DNA from: JACMIU01 sp043763605
Lineage (GTDB): Bacteria > Armatimonadota > Armatimonadia > Armatimonadales > Armatimonadaceae
DNA length: 33,799 bases
NCBI GenBank assembly: GCA_043763605.1
Contig: JAYULM010000409.1
Location: 1-33,799 of the forward strand
Direction: 5' to 3'
Below are positions 23,801 through 31,613 of the stretch, one piece after another. The position numbers and the translations under genes were made by a program. The notes beneath the pieces were generated by a model. That model made no database searches and was not told the origin of the DNA. It worked only from the letters and a program-made list of their open reading frames with translations. How positions within the stretch are numbered: the stretch's first letter is position 1; each line of letters starts with the position of its first letter.

Positions 23801-26329
23801 GCGCATCGAGTCGGGGCGCGACTCCCACCATTCGGTCAGAAGTTTCAGGAATGGCAACCGCTCGTATTCCTGCTCGACGGTTTTCGTCAGGTCCGGTTGC
23901 GGGAAATGCCACGCGTATTGGATATTGCCAAGAAGTGTCTCCTCAGTATCGTCACTGTAGTTCTTAACGGGGACCGGGGTTTCCTTATGTTTCTCGATGA
24001 ACGCATTCAAGCCGGTAACGATCTGTTTTTCCGAACCGGTCATATAAACGAAACGATCTCGCGCGATGGGTTGTGGGGCGACAGACAACCGACTCGCATC
24101 CAGTAAACCCAGCGCGTCGTCTAACGTCGCCTTGACGTGTGTGTCGCTGGTCAGCGGCTCGGTCATCGCCTTTTCCGCCGCCGTGAGTTTGTCCGCCCGC
24201 GTTGCGACGAACCCGGTGACAATGGCTTTCGCCCGCGCCGGTTCGCGCTTCTTTTCCACCATCTGTGTCAGAAGGTCCAAGCCCGCGACGCGCTGGTTGG
24301 CGTCTTTCGCGCCGGTCAACCGTTCGCCGGACTCCAACGCCTTATCGTCGTCGCGCTTCAGGAGCAGCGACAGCGACGCCTTGCGCAAATCGGCGGCTTT
24401 CCGCGTCAGCAAGCCCTCGATGCGCTCCGCCTCATCGTCGGCGAGCGTGAACTTCTCCACGGCTTTGAGTGCCGAGTCTCGCACATAGGACTGCGTATCG
24501 GCGAACAGGTCAAAAAGCAACTCGCGCATTTCCGGCGTCTTATCGGAACGGTTCGCGATGGTCGTCGCGATCTGCGAGCGTCCGTAACTGCTCATCACGG
24601 AAACGAATGGGAACAACCGCTCGACGGGGCGTTTGGCAAGGAGGTTCGGCAGACGGTCGGCTAAGTTTTCGCCGTGCGCGGTCTGCTTATCCCAGTCCCA
24701 GATGACCGGCTCCAACTCTTTCGCACGTACCGGGAAGTGCGGGATGTTGCGCTCCAAACGCTCGAACCGGTCGTCGGCGGTCCCCCCTATCCCCCTAACC
24801 CCCTTTCCCCCCTCGGAAGGGGAGAAAGGGGGGACCGAATCCGGTGTCGCTCCGCTTCCGCGGGACGCGTCCGGTGAAGCGGTGACGCCTCCGGTTCCCC
24901 CTTTCTCCCCTTCCGAGGGGGGAAAGGGGGTTAGGGGGATAGGGGGGACTAACGCGGCAACCGTGTTCGCCACCATCTCTTTCAAACCGGACAGGAAGCC
25001 CCATGCCGGGGTGCCCGTGCCGGGCGTTTGTGCGAGCATTTCCGTGAGGGCAAGATCGGTTCGCAGGAGTTGATCCGCGCTCGCCGCGATAGCCGCAGTG
25101 ATGCCGCCACCTTCGTACCAGTTACACGCCGAGAACGCTTTTTGCGCGACACGCAGGTCGGCATCGTCGAACGCCGCAAGGATCGCGGACTGGGCTTCGT
25201 CCAGGCGAAGTTCGATCAACAGATGCAACGCGGCGTAGCGTCGCTCGACAACGGGGTCGGACAGGAGCGGCACTGCGGCTTTCAGCGCGTCGTAAGCGTC
25301 GTCGAACGCCATCGCCCACAGTGCGAGGTACGTGGTTTGCCCGTCGGTGGTTTCGCGGAGCACTTCGTCGCGCCCGGCAGGATCGGCGAGGAACGTTTCC
25401 ACGGTCTCCGTGGCGGCGTTCGCGGCTTTCATCGACAGTTTCTCATACGCGACCCAGTTCATCCCGAACCACGTGTCGGCGGCTCGCACGGTCGCGGAGA
25501 AGCGGAAAAGGTCATTCTCGCGGATCAATTTCAGCATCCGGCGGAACGCGGTCGGGTGCGCTTCGTCGATCACTTCGAGCACCGACTGGCGCAGTCCCTC
25601 CTGACGCTGGGCGGCTAAAAGCAATTTCTCGATCCATTCCCAACCGTCCTCGCGGGACGCCGACAGCAACCCGCGCACGACATGCCGCCCCATCGCCCCG
25701 ATCTCATGCTCGCCCTTGCCGGATTCGATCAACGTCTGGAAGACCGCGTCGCCCAGTTCGCCGCCCTGGTCGATAGCGAACGCGAACAGCTTTCCCATGT
25801 TGTCGGCGGTTTCCGAACCGAGATAGGGTACCCATGCGGCAAACCACTCGATTGGCATTTCTTGATACTTGTGCAATTGAACGTGATTTACCAGTTGAGA
25901 AAGGATGTTGCGACGCTCACGCCGAGTTGATTTGAATTCCGAACCGCCCGAAGTACGAAATGGGCGACGGTTGTAGCCACCCTGATAAATTGTTGCTCCT
26001 TCGGGCTTCCACCATGTGGCAAGTAGATCACCCATGTGGGGATAAAACGTGCCGAGTAGTATCGCCCTATTGGGAATGCTAAGGGTATCAAGCACTTCAT
26101 AAGCGGCTTCCTGTGCCTTGTTTTGAGCTTCGTGTGCTTTGCGCCAGTCTTCGTTATAACTATGAGTTGGACTGAGGAACGAATGCCCATCCGGTTTCAA
26201 ACCGAGCAGTGCGAGCGCGGTGATGCAGGACGCTTCAGGCAATTTCGCGATACGTGCCAGTTGTATGTCCCGCGGATCATCGATGGAAAATTCATTGAGT
26301 CGCTCCTCGGCGACTTTGGGGTTTAACAT
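20870..26329 (-). CDS. Giant DUF4132 protein (1819 aa) with two in-frame palindromic inserts
   Basis: The N-terminal two thirds is helical and HEAT-like (ERRYAALHLLIELRLDEAQ, TPEMRELLFDLFADTQSYV). The DUF4132 core is at about 1336-1466 (IRLTWAMEAASVADLRDGAV, then LENAMCRGDMFSGKELGELL), followed by a C-terminal domain ending ILEQILAVR. The best known relatives are E. coli MolR/YehI-type proteins, of unclear function; no WGR domain is seen here. Two Pro/Gly/Ser-rich linkers at about residues 460-516 and 1479-1527 are encoded by palindromic DNA repeats and keep the frame. The start at 26329 has AGGAG 9 nt upstream, overlapping the stop of the preceding gene. Residues about 45-155 are encoded by DNA of lower GC than the rest. 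Confidence 0.88.
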   Translation of the reverse strand: MLNPKVAEERLNEFSIDDPRDIQLARIAKLPEASCITALALLGLKPDGHSFLSPTHSYNEDWRKAHEAQNKAQEAAYEVLDTLSIPNRAILLGTFYPHMGDLLATWWKPEGATIYQGGYNRRPFRTSGGSEFKSTRRERRNILSQLVNHVQLHKYQEMPIEWFAAWVPYLGSETADNMGKLFAFAIDQGGELGDAVFQTLIESGKGEHEIGAMGRHVVRGLLSASREDGWEWIEKLLLAAQRQEGLRQSVLEVIDEAHPTAFRRMLKLIRENDLFRFSATVRAADTWFGMNWVAYEKLSMKAANAATETVETFLADPAGRDEVLRETTDGQTTYLALWAMAFDDAYDALKAAVPLLSDPVVERRYAALHLLIELRLDEAQSAILAAFDDADLRVAQKAFSACNWYEGGGITAAIAASADQLLRTDLALTEMLAQTPGTGTPAWGFLSGLKEMVANTVAALVPPIPLTPFPPSEGEKGGTGGVTASPDASRGSGATPDSVPPFSPSEGGKGVRGIGGTADDRFERLERNIPHFPVRAKELEPVIWDWDKQTAHGENLADRLPNLLAKRPVERLFPFVSVMSSYGRSQIATTIANRSDKTPEMRELLFDLFADTQSYVRDSALKAVEKFTLADDEAERIEGLLTRKAADLRKASLSLLLKRDDDKALESGERLTGAKDANQRVAGLDLLTQMVEKKREPARAKAIVTGFVATRADKLTAAEKAMTEPLTSDTHVKATLDDALGLLDASRLSVAPQPIARDRFVYMTGSEKQIVTGLNAFIEKHKETPVPVKNYSDDTEETLLGNIQYAWHFPQPDLTKTVEQEYERLPFLKLLTEWWESRPDSMRDPDGWELLRATIALTAADGGVGARGVKKEVWADVEKFFGTIPMPKELTPHLLRWIIRLNPLPEKLADFYLDGAETVVARVKGAEVKKDVQSWRDSGRVQSYFNLARQDFKQNAKDWSDEQITRLWHLLNFVYRASGINDYGGNIQIEEIAAALRVGAANEHDLYRTLLPKPAPRKENQYYHEPSYSELGQVSGRKVPLFDTTPGLLEIVDNCRRRLLEVELRRGDTETAASRPALALRYSGGMDVLLQTVAAMGKETFARGYSYYGQTNRSNVFSHLIRATFPGETDTFEAFADAVKEAKIPEKRLVEVAVYAPQWAKHITHTLGWDGLSDAIWWFHAHTKGNDWSANDELKETWSAEISDKTPLAASDLTEGAVDVAWFNRVYQVLGDTRWKLLDDAAKYASSAGGHKRAQLFADAMRGRLSRAELLARIEDKRNQDSLRALGLLPFADDAEDKDADLLLRYKSYQEFLRTSKQFGAQRQESEKLATRIGMENLARTAGYADPIRLTWAMEAASVADLRDGAVTATVGETSVSLSINGLGLPEIAVVKNGKTLANIPPAVKKDPDVATLTARKTEITRQVSRMRESLENAMCRGDMFSGKELGELLEHPVLRPLLRNLVFIEAEGREAVSGYPGSSPLSPNPFPPSEGEKGEPDTGDAPLPAIPSGSPFSPSEGGKGLGDRGDAVLTDCDGQTHPINQETALRIAHPFDLLHTGKWDRWQKDCFLRERIQPFKQVFRELYVLTESETTDGMKSQRYTGHQVNPKQALALFNKRGWIGGGEYDYDGDGPRKTFHEDGYTVSVNFMGYTMGPADVEGSTIEEVRFTKKGDWKYVELKTVPPRVFSEAMRDMDLVVSVAHVGGVDPEASQSTTEMRAALLREMLGLLKIENVRLEKTHALIDGKLATYSIHLGSAVVHRQPGGYLCIVPVHSQHRGRIFLPFVDDDPRTAEVLSKVITLAKDSEIKDPTILEQILAVR
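21749..21893. repeat. Palindromic element B inside the DUF4132 gene
   Basis: Perfect 54-bp inverted arms (21749-21802 and 21840-21893) around a 37-bp centre. It shares the core ctcggaaggggagaaagggg with element A. On the coding strand the arms read PFPPSEGEKG and PFSPSEGGKG with no stop. Confidence 0.95.
24780..24949. repeat. Palindromic element A inside the DUF4132 gene
   Basis: 57-bp inverted arms (24780-24836 and 24893-24949, one mismatch) around a 56-bp centre. On the coding strand the arms read PFPPSEGEKG and PFSPSEGGKG, the same reading frame as in element B although the two differ in length. Confidence 0.95.
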
Positions 26330-26341
26330 GGTTTGTGTCTC

Positions 26342-26824
26342 CTATCCGCCCGCCAGCGCGACGAGGCGCAGGAACGTGACGCGGGTTTCCGCCGTGACTG
26401 TGAACGAATCGCTCAGACTCGTTTTCTGGTCGTCGTTGATCAGCACGTAATACAAGCCGTCCTCGAACGATTGCAGGGCGACTTTCACCGATTCGTCGGC
26501 GTCCACCGGTTGCCGTTCGTCCTCGCGCCCGCCCGAGTCGATCTTACCCTTCGCGACGCCCTCGGCGATCTGCGCGGGCGATAGAGTCTGTAACACGGTC
26601 CGCGCTTCCTGCCGCGTCTGGAACGCCGCGACTTCGCTCCGCACGACGGCGTCGAGCAGGTCGCGCACGGTGATCGTCGCGCCACCGTGCCAGGCGTCCG
26701 GGAGCGTCATCCGGAAGTTCGGGAACAGGGCTTTCGCGCCGCGCCCGAACCGCTTGCCTTCGATGGTCAGGGTGCCGCCGTTCGATGCGAGGGGCGTGGC
26801 TTCGTTTTCAGGAATCATGTTCAT
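26342..26824 (-). CDS. Conserved-looking partner of the DUF4132 protein, unknown family
   Basis: A 160-residue soluble protein, 12 bp upstream of the DUF4132 gene in the same operon. It starts at ATG 26824 with GGAGG 11 nt upstream. The middle has a predicted helical part (TVRDLLDAVVRSEVAAFQTR, then LSPAQIAEGVAKGKIDSGG) and the C-terminal half looks beta-rich (SFEDGLYYVLINDDQKTSL). No signal peptide, membrane segment or catalytic motif is visible. The short N-terminal beta stretch (TLTIEGKRFGRGAK) could cap the fold. Operon position suggests it acts with the DUF4132 protein. No family name can be given. Confidence 0.75.
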   Translation of the reverse strand: MNMIPENEATPLASNGGTLTIEGKRFGRGAKALFPNFRMTLPDAWHGGATITVRDLLDAVVRSEVAAFQTRQEARTVLQTLSPAQIAEGVAKGKIDSGGREDERQPVDADESVKVALQSFEDGLYYVLINDDQKTSLSDSFTVTAETRVTFLRLVALAGG

Positions 26825-26939
26825 AAGAATGGTTTCCTCCGGGCGAGATACTGCGTTAGGTTTATCGAAGGCGGAAAGAAATCATTCTTACAAACCGGGT
26901 TTGCGATGAAAATCATCGGGGAGTACCCCGGTGCCGCCG

Positions 26940-26948
26940 TGATACAAT
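26940..26948 (+). promoter_or_regulatory. Extended -10 promoter for the small secreted protein
   Basis: TG at 26940-26941, one base, then TACAAT at 26943-26948, an extended -10 form that can work without a strong -35. The leader to the GTG at 27039 would be about 85 nt. The divergent DUF4132 operon starts at 26824. Confidence 0.45.
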
Positions 26949-27038
26949 CGGGGAACCGTACGCGCCCGCAACGCGTAAACCGATCTGCATATGTACGTTT
27001 CCCGGGGGCGACAGCACCAACTCTATAGAGGGCAAACC

Positions 27039-27425
27039 GTGAGCGCGAGCGTTCTCGCCGCCCTGCTTTCGGCATTGCTCCTGCTCTCGCCGGGTGCCGC
27101 CCGCGCCGTCGCGCACGTCCTCGCCGAAAACGGGGTCACGCTCCCCGCCAGTGTCGCGCGCGTCCTCGAAGCACTGCCCACCGATCCCGCCCGCGACACC
27201 GCGCGCCGCGACGACGAAGCGGTGTGCGAAACGCTCTCCGACACCGAAGCGACGCCGGAAGACGAACCCGCCCCCCGGGAGTGGGTCGCCGTCTTCTCGC
27301 CCGCGCCGACCGTTTTTCCGATTTCCTTTTCCGCCGCGCCGCATACGCCTGCCGTAAATGGCGTGGTTTCCGCGCCGCGCCGCGCCGCTTTCTCCCGCGC
27401 TTGTCCCCGTGCCCCGCCCGTGTGA
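27039..27425 (+). CDS. Small exported protein, unknown function
   Basis: A 128-residue protein starting at GTG 27039, 6 nt after the ribosome site GAGGG. Residues 1-22 form a signal peptide (ASVLAALLSALLLLSPGAARA). The mature part is acidic in the middle (DTEATPEDEPAPREW) and Ala/Pro-rich at the end, with little predicted globular structure. An ATG at 26991 is in frame, but it precedes the signal peptide by 16 residues and lacks a ribosome site. The strong GC3 bias of the frame supports coding. A large palindrome begins 7 bp after its stop. No homolog is recognised. Confidence 0.55.
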   Translation: MSASVLAALLSALLLLSPGAARAVAHVLAENGVTLPASVARVLEALPTDPARDTARRDDEAVCETLSDTEATPEDEPAPREWVAVFSPAPTVFPISFSAAPHTPAVNGVVSAPRRAAFSRACPRAPPV

Positions 27426-27431
27426 TCTCCT

Positions 27432-27637
27432 GTCCTGCGTCTCTCCCTCCCCCCAACCCCCTCCCTCATCGGAATGAGAGAGGGGGAGCACTGAGGCGGA
27501 ACGTTGCCGCGTCTCCTGGAACGCCCCGACAAGCGGGACCGCCCCACTCTTCGGGGTCGCGGGAACTGCGTTCCCGCTGTCTCCCCCTCTCTCATTCCGA
27601 TGAGGGAGGGGGTTGGGGGGAGGGAGAGACGCAGGAC
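27432..27637. repeat. Palindromic element C between the small secreted gene and secA
   Basis: Perfect 57-bp inverted arms (27432-27488 and 27581-27637) around a 92-bp centre. The arm has the same plan as elements A, B, D and E: a C-rich block with ccccaacccc followed by a short unique hairpin (catcggaatgag). It probably doubles as a terminator for the upstream gene. Confidence 0.95.
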
Positions 27638-27708
27638 CGCCACCCTTTATTGCTCAATACCGGGGGCTTATCTTGCTCCCGCCGACACCGTCACACGGAC
27701 AACCACCC

Positions 27709-30700
27709 ATGAACTTTTTTCAAAAACTATTTGACAACAACGAGCGCGATGTTGCCAAATATCGCAAAACCGCCGACAAAATCAACGCTCTGGAACCAGA
27801 GTTTCAGGCACTGACCGACGAGGAACTGCGCGCGAAAACCGACGCGTTCCGCGAACGCTTTGAAGCCAGCATCGAGAAGGCGGGCGGTCACGAGGCACTG
27901 TACACCCGCGAACGCGAAGCCGTCGCGTCCGGCAACAGCCGCGACAAGCATGTGTACCGCGACGCGATCAACGTCGCGCTGGACGACCTTCTCGTGGAAG
28001 CGTTCGCCGCCTGTCGCGAAGCCGGACGCCGCTCGCTCGGAATGCGCCACTACGACGTGCAGTTGATCGGCGGCATGGTTCAGCACGACGGGCGTATCTC
28101 GGAACTGCGCACCGGCGAGGGGAAAACCCTCATGTGTACGCTTTCGATCTATCTGAACGCGCTTGCCGGGCTGGGCGTACATGTCGTCACCGCGAACGAC
28201 TACCTGGTCAAACGCGACGCCGTCTGGATGGGGACGCTCTACCATGCCCTCGGCTTGACCGTCGGTATCCTGCAGGGTGCATCGCCCGAAACCGGCGAGG
28301 GCGGCGGGACGTTTATCTACGACCCCGAGTACGAAGACCCGTCCGTGGACGGACTGGACGCCCGGTACCGCTATTCGCGGCAAACGTCGCGCCGTGCCGA
28401 CGCGTATGAATGCGACATCACCTACGGCACGTCGTCCGAGTTCGGCTTCGACTACCTCCGCGATAACATGGTCCCGGACCCGACGTACTTGACACAGGTG
28501 CGCGGGCACAACTTCGCCGTGGTGGACGAATGCGACTCGAACCTGATCGACGAAGCGCGTACCCCGCTGATCATCTCCGGGCAATCCGACAAGGGCAGCG
28601 ATCTGTACTATCGCATGGACGGTATCATCCCGATCCTGACGCGCGGCGACACCAAAAAGGACAAGTATGACGAAACCACGGACGAGAAAGACTACACCGT
28701 GGACGAAAAGGCGAAGAACGCGTCGCTGACTGAGAAAGGCATCACCAAGATCGAGGAAGCCCTCGGTATCGACGACCTTTCCGCCGTCGAGAACCTGGAG
28801 TTTATGCAACACGCCGTCGCCGCGCTGAAGGCACACGCCGTGTTCGAGAAGGACAAGGACTACGTCGTGCGCCCGAACAAGGAAGGCAAGCCGGAAGTCG
28901 TTATCGTGGACGAAAACACCGGGCGTCTGATGTTCGGTCGCCGCTGGTCGGACGGTCTGCATCAGGCGGTGGAGGCGAAAGAGGGAATTCAGGTCGAGAA
29001 CGAGTCGCAGACGATGGCGACGATCACGATCCAGAACTACTTCCGCCTGTACCGGAAATTAGCCGGGATGACGGGTACCGCGAAGACCGAGGAAGACGAG
29101 TTCCGCAAGATCTACGCGCTGGACGTGGTGCAGGTGCCGACCAACAAGCCGATTCAGCGTGCGGATAAGCCGGATACGATCTACAAAACCGAGGACGCCA
29201 AGTTCCGGGGGATCGCGATGGAACTGTTGCAGGTCCACTGCACCGGGCAGCCGATTCTGGTCGGCACCCGGAGCATCGACACGTCGGAGCGCGTTTCCGC
29301 CCGCCTGACGGCACCGGCTCTGGAACTTTTAGGCGCGGTGCTCTTGATCCGTGACGGACTCGAAGCAAGCGCGAAAACGCTGGGCGATAAATACGGCGAG
29401 TACGACAAGTACCTGAATCAGCCTCTCGAAACTCTGACGATGGCGAACCTGTACAAGATCGCCAAAGAGGCGAATGTCGAACTGTCCTACTTCGATGGGG
29501 CGGCGCGCAAGCCCGCGTTCGACGTGCTGGCGAAACGGCTGGAAATCTCCGGCGGCGAACCCCTGCAACGGTTTGAGGAAGCGTTGCGCTTCGGAATCCC
29601 GCACAACGTGCTTAACGCCAAGTTCCACGAGCAGGAAGCGCGGATCATCGCCGAAGCCGGGCGGCAGGCGGCGGTGACGATTGCGACCAACATGGCGGGA
29701 CGCGGCGTCGATATTCTCCTCGGCGGGACACATTATAAAGACATCGAAGCCCTGGAAGGCGCGGAGCCGAAAGAGATCGACACGTCATACCGGCGTGGCG
29801 GCAAATACGGGCGCGTCGCCGAGATTCACGTCGTCGGCGCGAAAGACGCCGCCGACGAACCCGAACTGCTGGGACCGGCGGGCGCGGGCACCATCGCTAT
29901 CGAATCCGAGTTGGAACCGCACGACATCGCCCGCGAGCGCGAGGCGGTCAAAGCCGTCGGCGGATTGTACATTCTGGGCACCGAGCGGCACGAGTCGCGC
30001 CGGATCGACAACCAGTTGCGCGGTCGCGCCGGACGGCAGGGCGACCCTGGCGCGTCGCACTTCAACGTCTCGCTGGAAGATTACCTGTGGCGCGTCTTCG
30101 GCGACCGCAACAAGGGCTTCCTGATGGACCAGTGGCGCGACGACGAGGCGGTACAGATGCCCTTCCTCGCCAAACTGATCGAGAACGCGCAAAAGAAGGT
30201 CGAGGCGCACAACTTCGACGCCCGTAAACACGTTCTCGAATACGACGACATCATGAACGTCCAGCGGGAAGTGATCTACCGCGAGCGGCGCAAGATTCTG
30301 GAAGGGACCGATCTGCGCGAAACCCTGCTCGGCTACCTGCACCAATCCGTGGACGAGGCAACGGTTCTATATCTCTCGGACACGGTTCCTTCCGAGGAGT
30401 GGGACCGCGCCGGACTGATCGAAAACCTGGGGCAACTGTTCCCGCTGATGAACTACGTTTCGACGGAAGACATCGATACGCTGGAAAAAACCGAGGTGCT
30501 GGCAAAACTGCACGAAGCGGCAGAGCAAGCCTACGCCGACAAGGAAACGGAAGTGGGCGAGGAGGAGATGCGCGACCTGGAGCGTCGCGTCGCCCAGCGT
30601 GTGATCGACCAGGGGTGGGTCGCGCACCTGTCGGACATGGACTATTTGCGCGAAGGGATCGGGTTGCGCGGCTACGGGCAGACCGACCCACTGGTGGCGT

Positions 30701-31176
30701 ATAAGAAAGAAGCCCTGGACCTGTTCGAGCGGATGCAGGGCGGGATTCAGGGCGACATCGCGCGGCAGGTGTTCATGGCGCAGTCCGGCGGGATGCAGAA
30801 CGATTCCATGTTCCAGATGTTCGGCAACAACGATTCGATAGACGAGGACACGCTCCGGCAGATCATCGCGCAGATGACCGCACAGGCGGGCATCACGGAC
30901 GAGAACGGCGAGTTCATCCCGAACGAGGACGGGGAGGAGATCGGTGGTATCCCCGGCTACGCCCCGGTACAAACGGGACGACCCCAGCGCGTCCCGGTCG
31001 GCGCGATGCAACAAGGGCAACCGCAGATGCCGCCCGAAGTCGGTTCGCTCTTAGCGGCGGCGGCAAACGCGGCGCAGGAGAAGGCGAACGCCACCGACTT
31101 CTCGAACGCCCTGCCGGACGAACCGTGCCCGTGCGGGTCCGGCAAGCCGTTCAAGCGGTGCCACCGGAATCGTTAG
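27709..31176 (+). CDS. secA: Preprotein translocase ATPase SecA, with enlarged NBD2
   Basis: SecA drives unfolded proteins through SecYEG using ATP. The 1155-residue protein is longer than the usual 800-950. Walker A is RTGEGKTLM (about residue 134-140), the DEAD box appears as DECD (about 271), followed by LIDEARTPLIISG; motif VI region TNMAGRGVDILLGG is near 660 and ERHESRRIDNQLRGRAGRQG soon after. The C-terminal zinc motif CPCGSGKPFKRCH is intact. About 95 extra residues lie in NBD2 (about 534-627), between SIDTSERVSARL and GIPHNVLNAKFHEQEA, which are adjacent in typical SecA. The start MNFFQKLFDNNERDVAK at 27709 matches the family N-terminus; no strong ribosome site is seen. A terminator follows at 31210. 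Confidence 0.96.
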   Translation: MNFFQKLFDNNERDVAKYRKTADKINALEPEFQALTDEELRAKTDAFRERFEASIEKAGGHEALYTREREAVASGNSRDKHVYRDAINVALDDLLVEAFAACREAGRRSLGMRHYDVQLIGGMVQHDGRISELRTGEGKTLMCTLSIYLNALAGLGVHVVTANDYLVKRDAVWMGTLYHALGLTVGILQGASPETGEGGGTFIYDPEYEDPSVDGLDARYRYSRQTSRRADAYECDITYGTSSEFGFDYLRDNMVPDPTYLTQVRGHNFAVVDECDSNLIDEARTPLIISGQSDKGSDLYYRMDGIIPILTRGDTKKDKYDETTDEKDYTVDEKAKNASLTEKGITKIEEALGIDDLSAVENLEFMQHAVAALKAHAVFEKDKDYVVRPNKEGKPEVVIVDENTGRLMFGRRWSDGLHQAVEAKEGIQVENESQTMATITIQNYFRLYRKLAGMTGTAKTEEDEFRKIYALDVVQVPTNKPIQRADKPDTIYKTEDAKFRGIAMELLQVHCTGQPILVGTRSIDTSERVSARLTAPALELLGAVLLIRDGLEASAKTLGDKYGEYDKYLNQPLETLTMANLYKIAKEANVELSYFDGAARKPAFDVLAKRLEISGGEPLQRFEEALRFGIPHNVLNAKFHEQEARIIAEAGRQAAVTIATNMAGRGVDILLGGTHYKDIEALEGAEPKEIDTSYRRGGKYGRVAEIHVVGAKDAADEPELLGPAGAGTIAIESELEPHDIAREREAVKAVGGLYILGTERHESRRIDNQLRGRAGRQGDPGASHFNVSLEDYLWRVFGDRNKGFLMDQWRDDEAVQMPFLAKLIENAQKKVEAHNFDARKHVLEYDDIMNVQREVIYRERRKILEGTDLRETLLGYLHQSVDEATVLYLSDTVPSEEWDRAGLIENLGQLFPLMNYVSTEDIDTLEKTEVLAKLHEAAEQAYADKETEVGEEEMRDLERRVAQRVIDQGWVAHLSDMDYLREGIGLRGYGQTDPLVAYKKEALDLFERMQGGIQGDIARQVFMAQSGGMQNDSMFQMFGNNDSIDEDTLRQIIAQMTAQAGITDENGEFIPNEDGEEIGGIPGYAPVQTGRPQRVPVGAMQQGQPQMPPEVGSLLAAAANAAQEKANATDFSNALPDEPCPCGSGKPFKRCHRNR

Positions 31177-31266
31177 TGGACAGTGTTCAGTGATCAGTGG
31201 TCAGTAGCTCGTTCGCCCGACACAACCGGATTGTGTCGGGCGAACGGGGTTTATGACGTGCTATAA
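31097..31266 (+). repeat. 170-bp direct repeat, copy 1 (secA 3' end plus terminator)
   Basis: Matches 32014-32183 without gaps at a constant offset of 917 bp, with roughly 90% identity by eye. It contains the last 26 codons of secA, the stop, the cagtgatcagtggtcagta motif and the terminator. The TATAAT of the TA module begins at its right end. Confidence 0.95.
31210..31246 (+). terminator. secA terminator
   Basis: A 16-bp perfect stem (cgttcgcccgacacaa with its complement) and a 5-nt loop, 34 bp after the secA stop. No long T tract follows. Confidence 0.8.
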
Positions 31267-31267
31267 T
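31262..31267 (+). promoter_or_regulatory. -10 box of the ParE-type TA operon
   Basis: TATAAT at 31262-31267, a short leader, then AAGGGGAA (31277-31284) as the ribosome site for the ATG at 31290. The box straddles the right end of the 170-bp repeat. Confidence 0.55.
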
Positions 31268-31289
31268 TTTTTGAGCAAGGGGAAATTCC

Positions 31290-31613
31290 ATGACACTGAC
31301 TATCGAACTGCCAAAACTAATCGCCGACTATGTGACGACGTGGGACAGCGAGACGCTACGCAACATCGCCGTGGAAGCCGTGGTGCGACGCATACAGGAC
31401 GACGCGATGAAGGAGATATTCGACGCGAACGGGGAATCTCTCGGTTTCTATGGTCCCGTATTGGAGGAGATTCCGATGGATGACGAAACTATCGCCGCCC
31501 TTAAAGAAGCCCGCGACGACCGAGACGCCGGGCGACACTACTCTACTGAGGAAATGGTCGCATCTTCTAACGCGGCACTCGAGGCGTGGCGGGTACAAAG
31601 GGGCAAAGCGTGA
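31290..31613 (+). CDS. Putative antitoxin of ParE-type TA pair
   Basis: A 107-residue acidic protein. It starts at ATG 31290 with AAGGGGAA 6 nt upstream and overlaps the next gene by GTGA. The N-terminal part (MTLTIELPKLIADYVTTW) could be a short dimerisation/DNA-binding segment, and the C-terminal half (ETIAALKEARDDRDAGRHYS, then STEEMVASSNAAL) is helical, as expected for a toxin-binding tail. The wording of the C-terminus resembles antitoxins of RelE/ParE pairs. Function is inferred from the neighbouring toxin. The pair sits between two copies of the secA tail. Confidence 0.7.
   Translation: MTLTIELPKLIADYVTTWDSETLRNIAVEAVVRRIQDDAMKEIFDANGESLGFYGPVLEEIPMDDETIAALKEARDDRDAGRHYSTEEMVASSNAALEAWRVQRGKA

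Noticed and set aside
27727..28962. A 411-codon open frame on the minus strand inside secA
   Set aside because: SecA is unambiguous on the other strand; the frame is a GC-driven shadow without recognisable domains.
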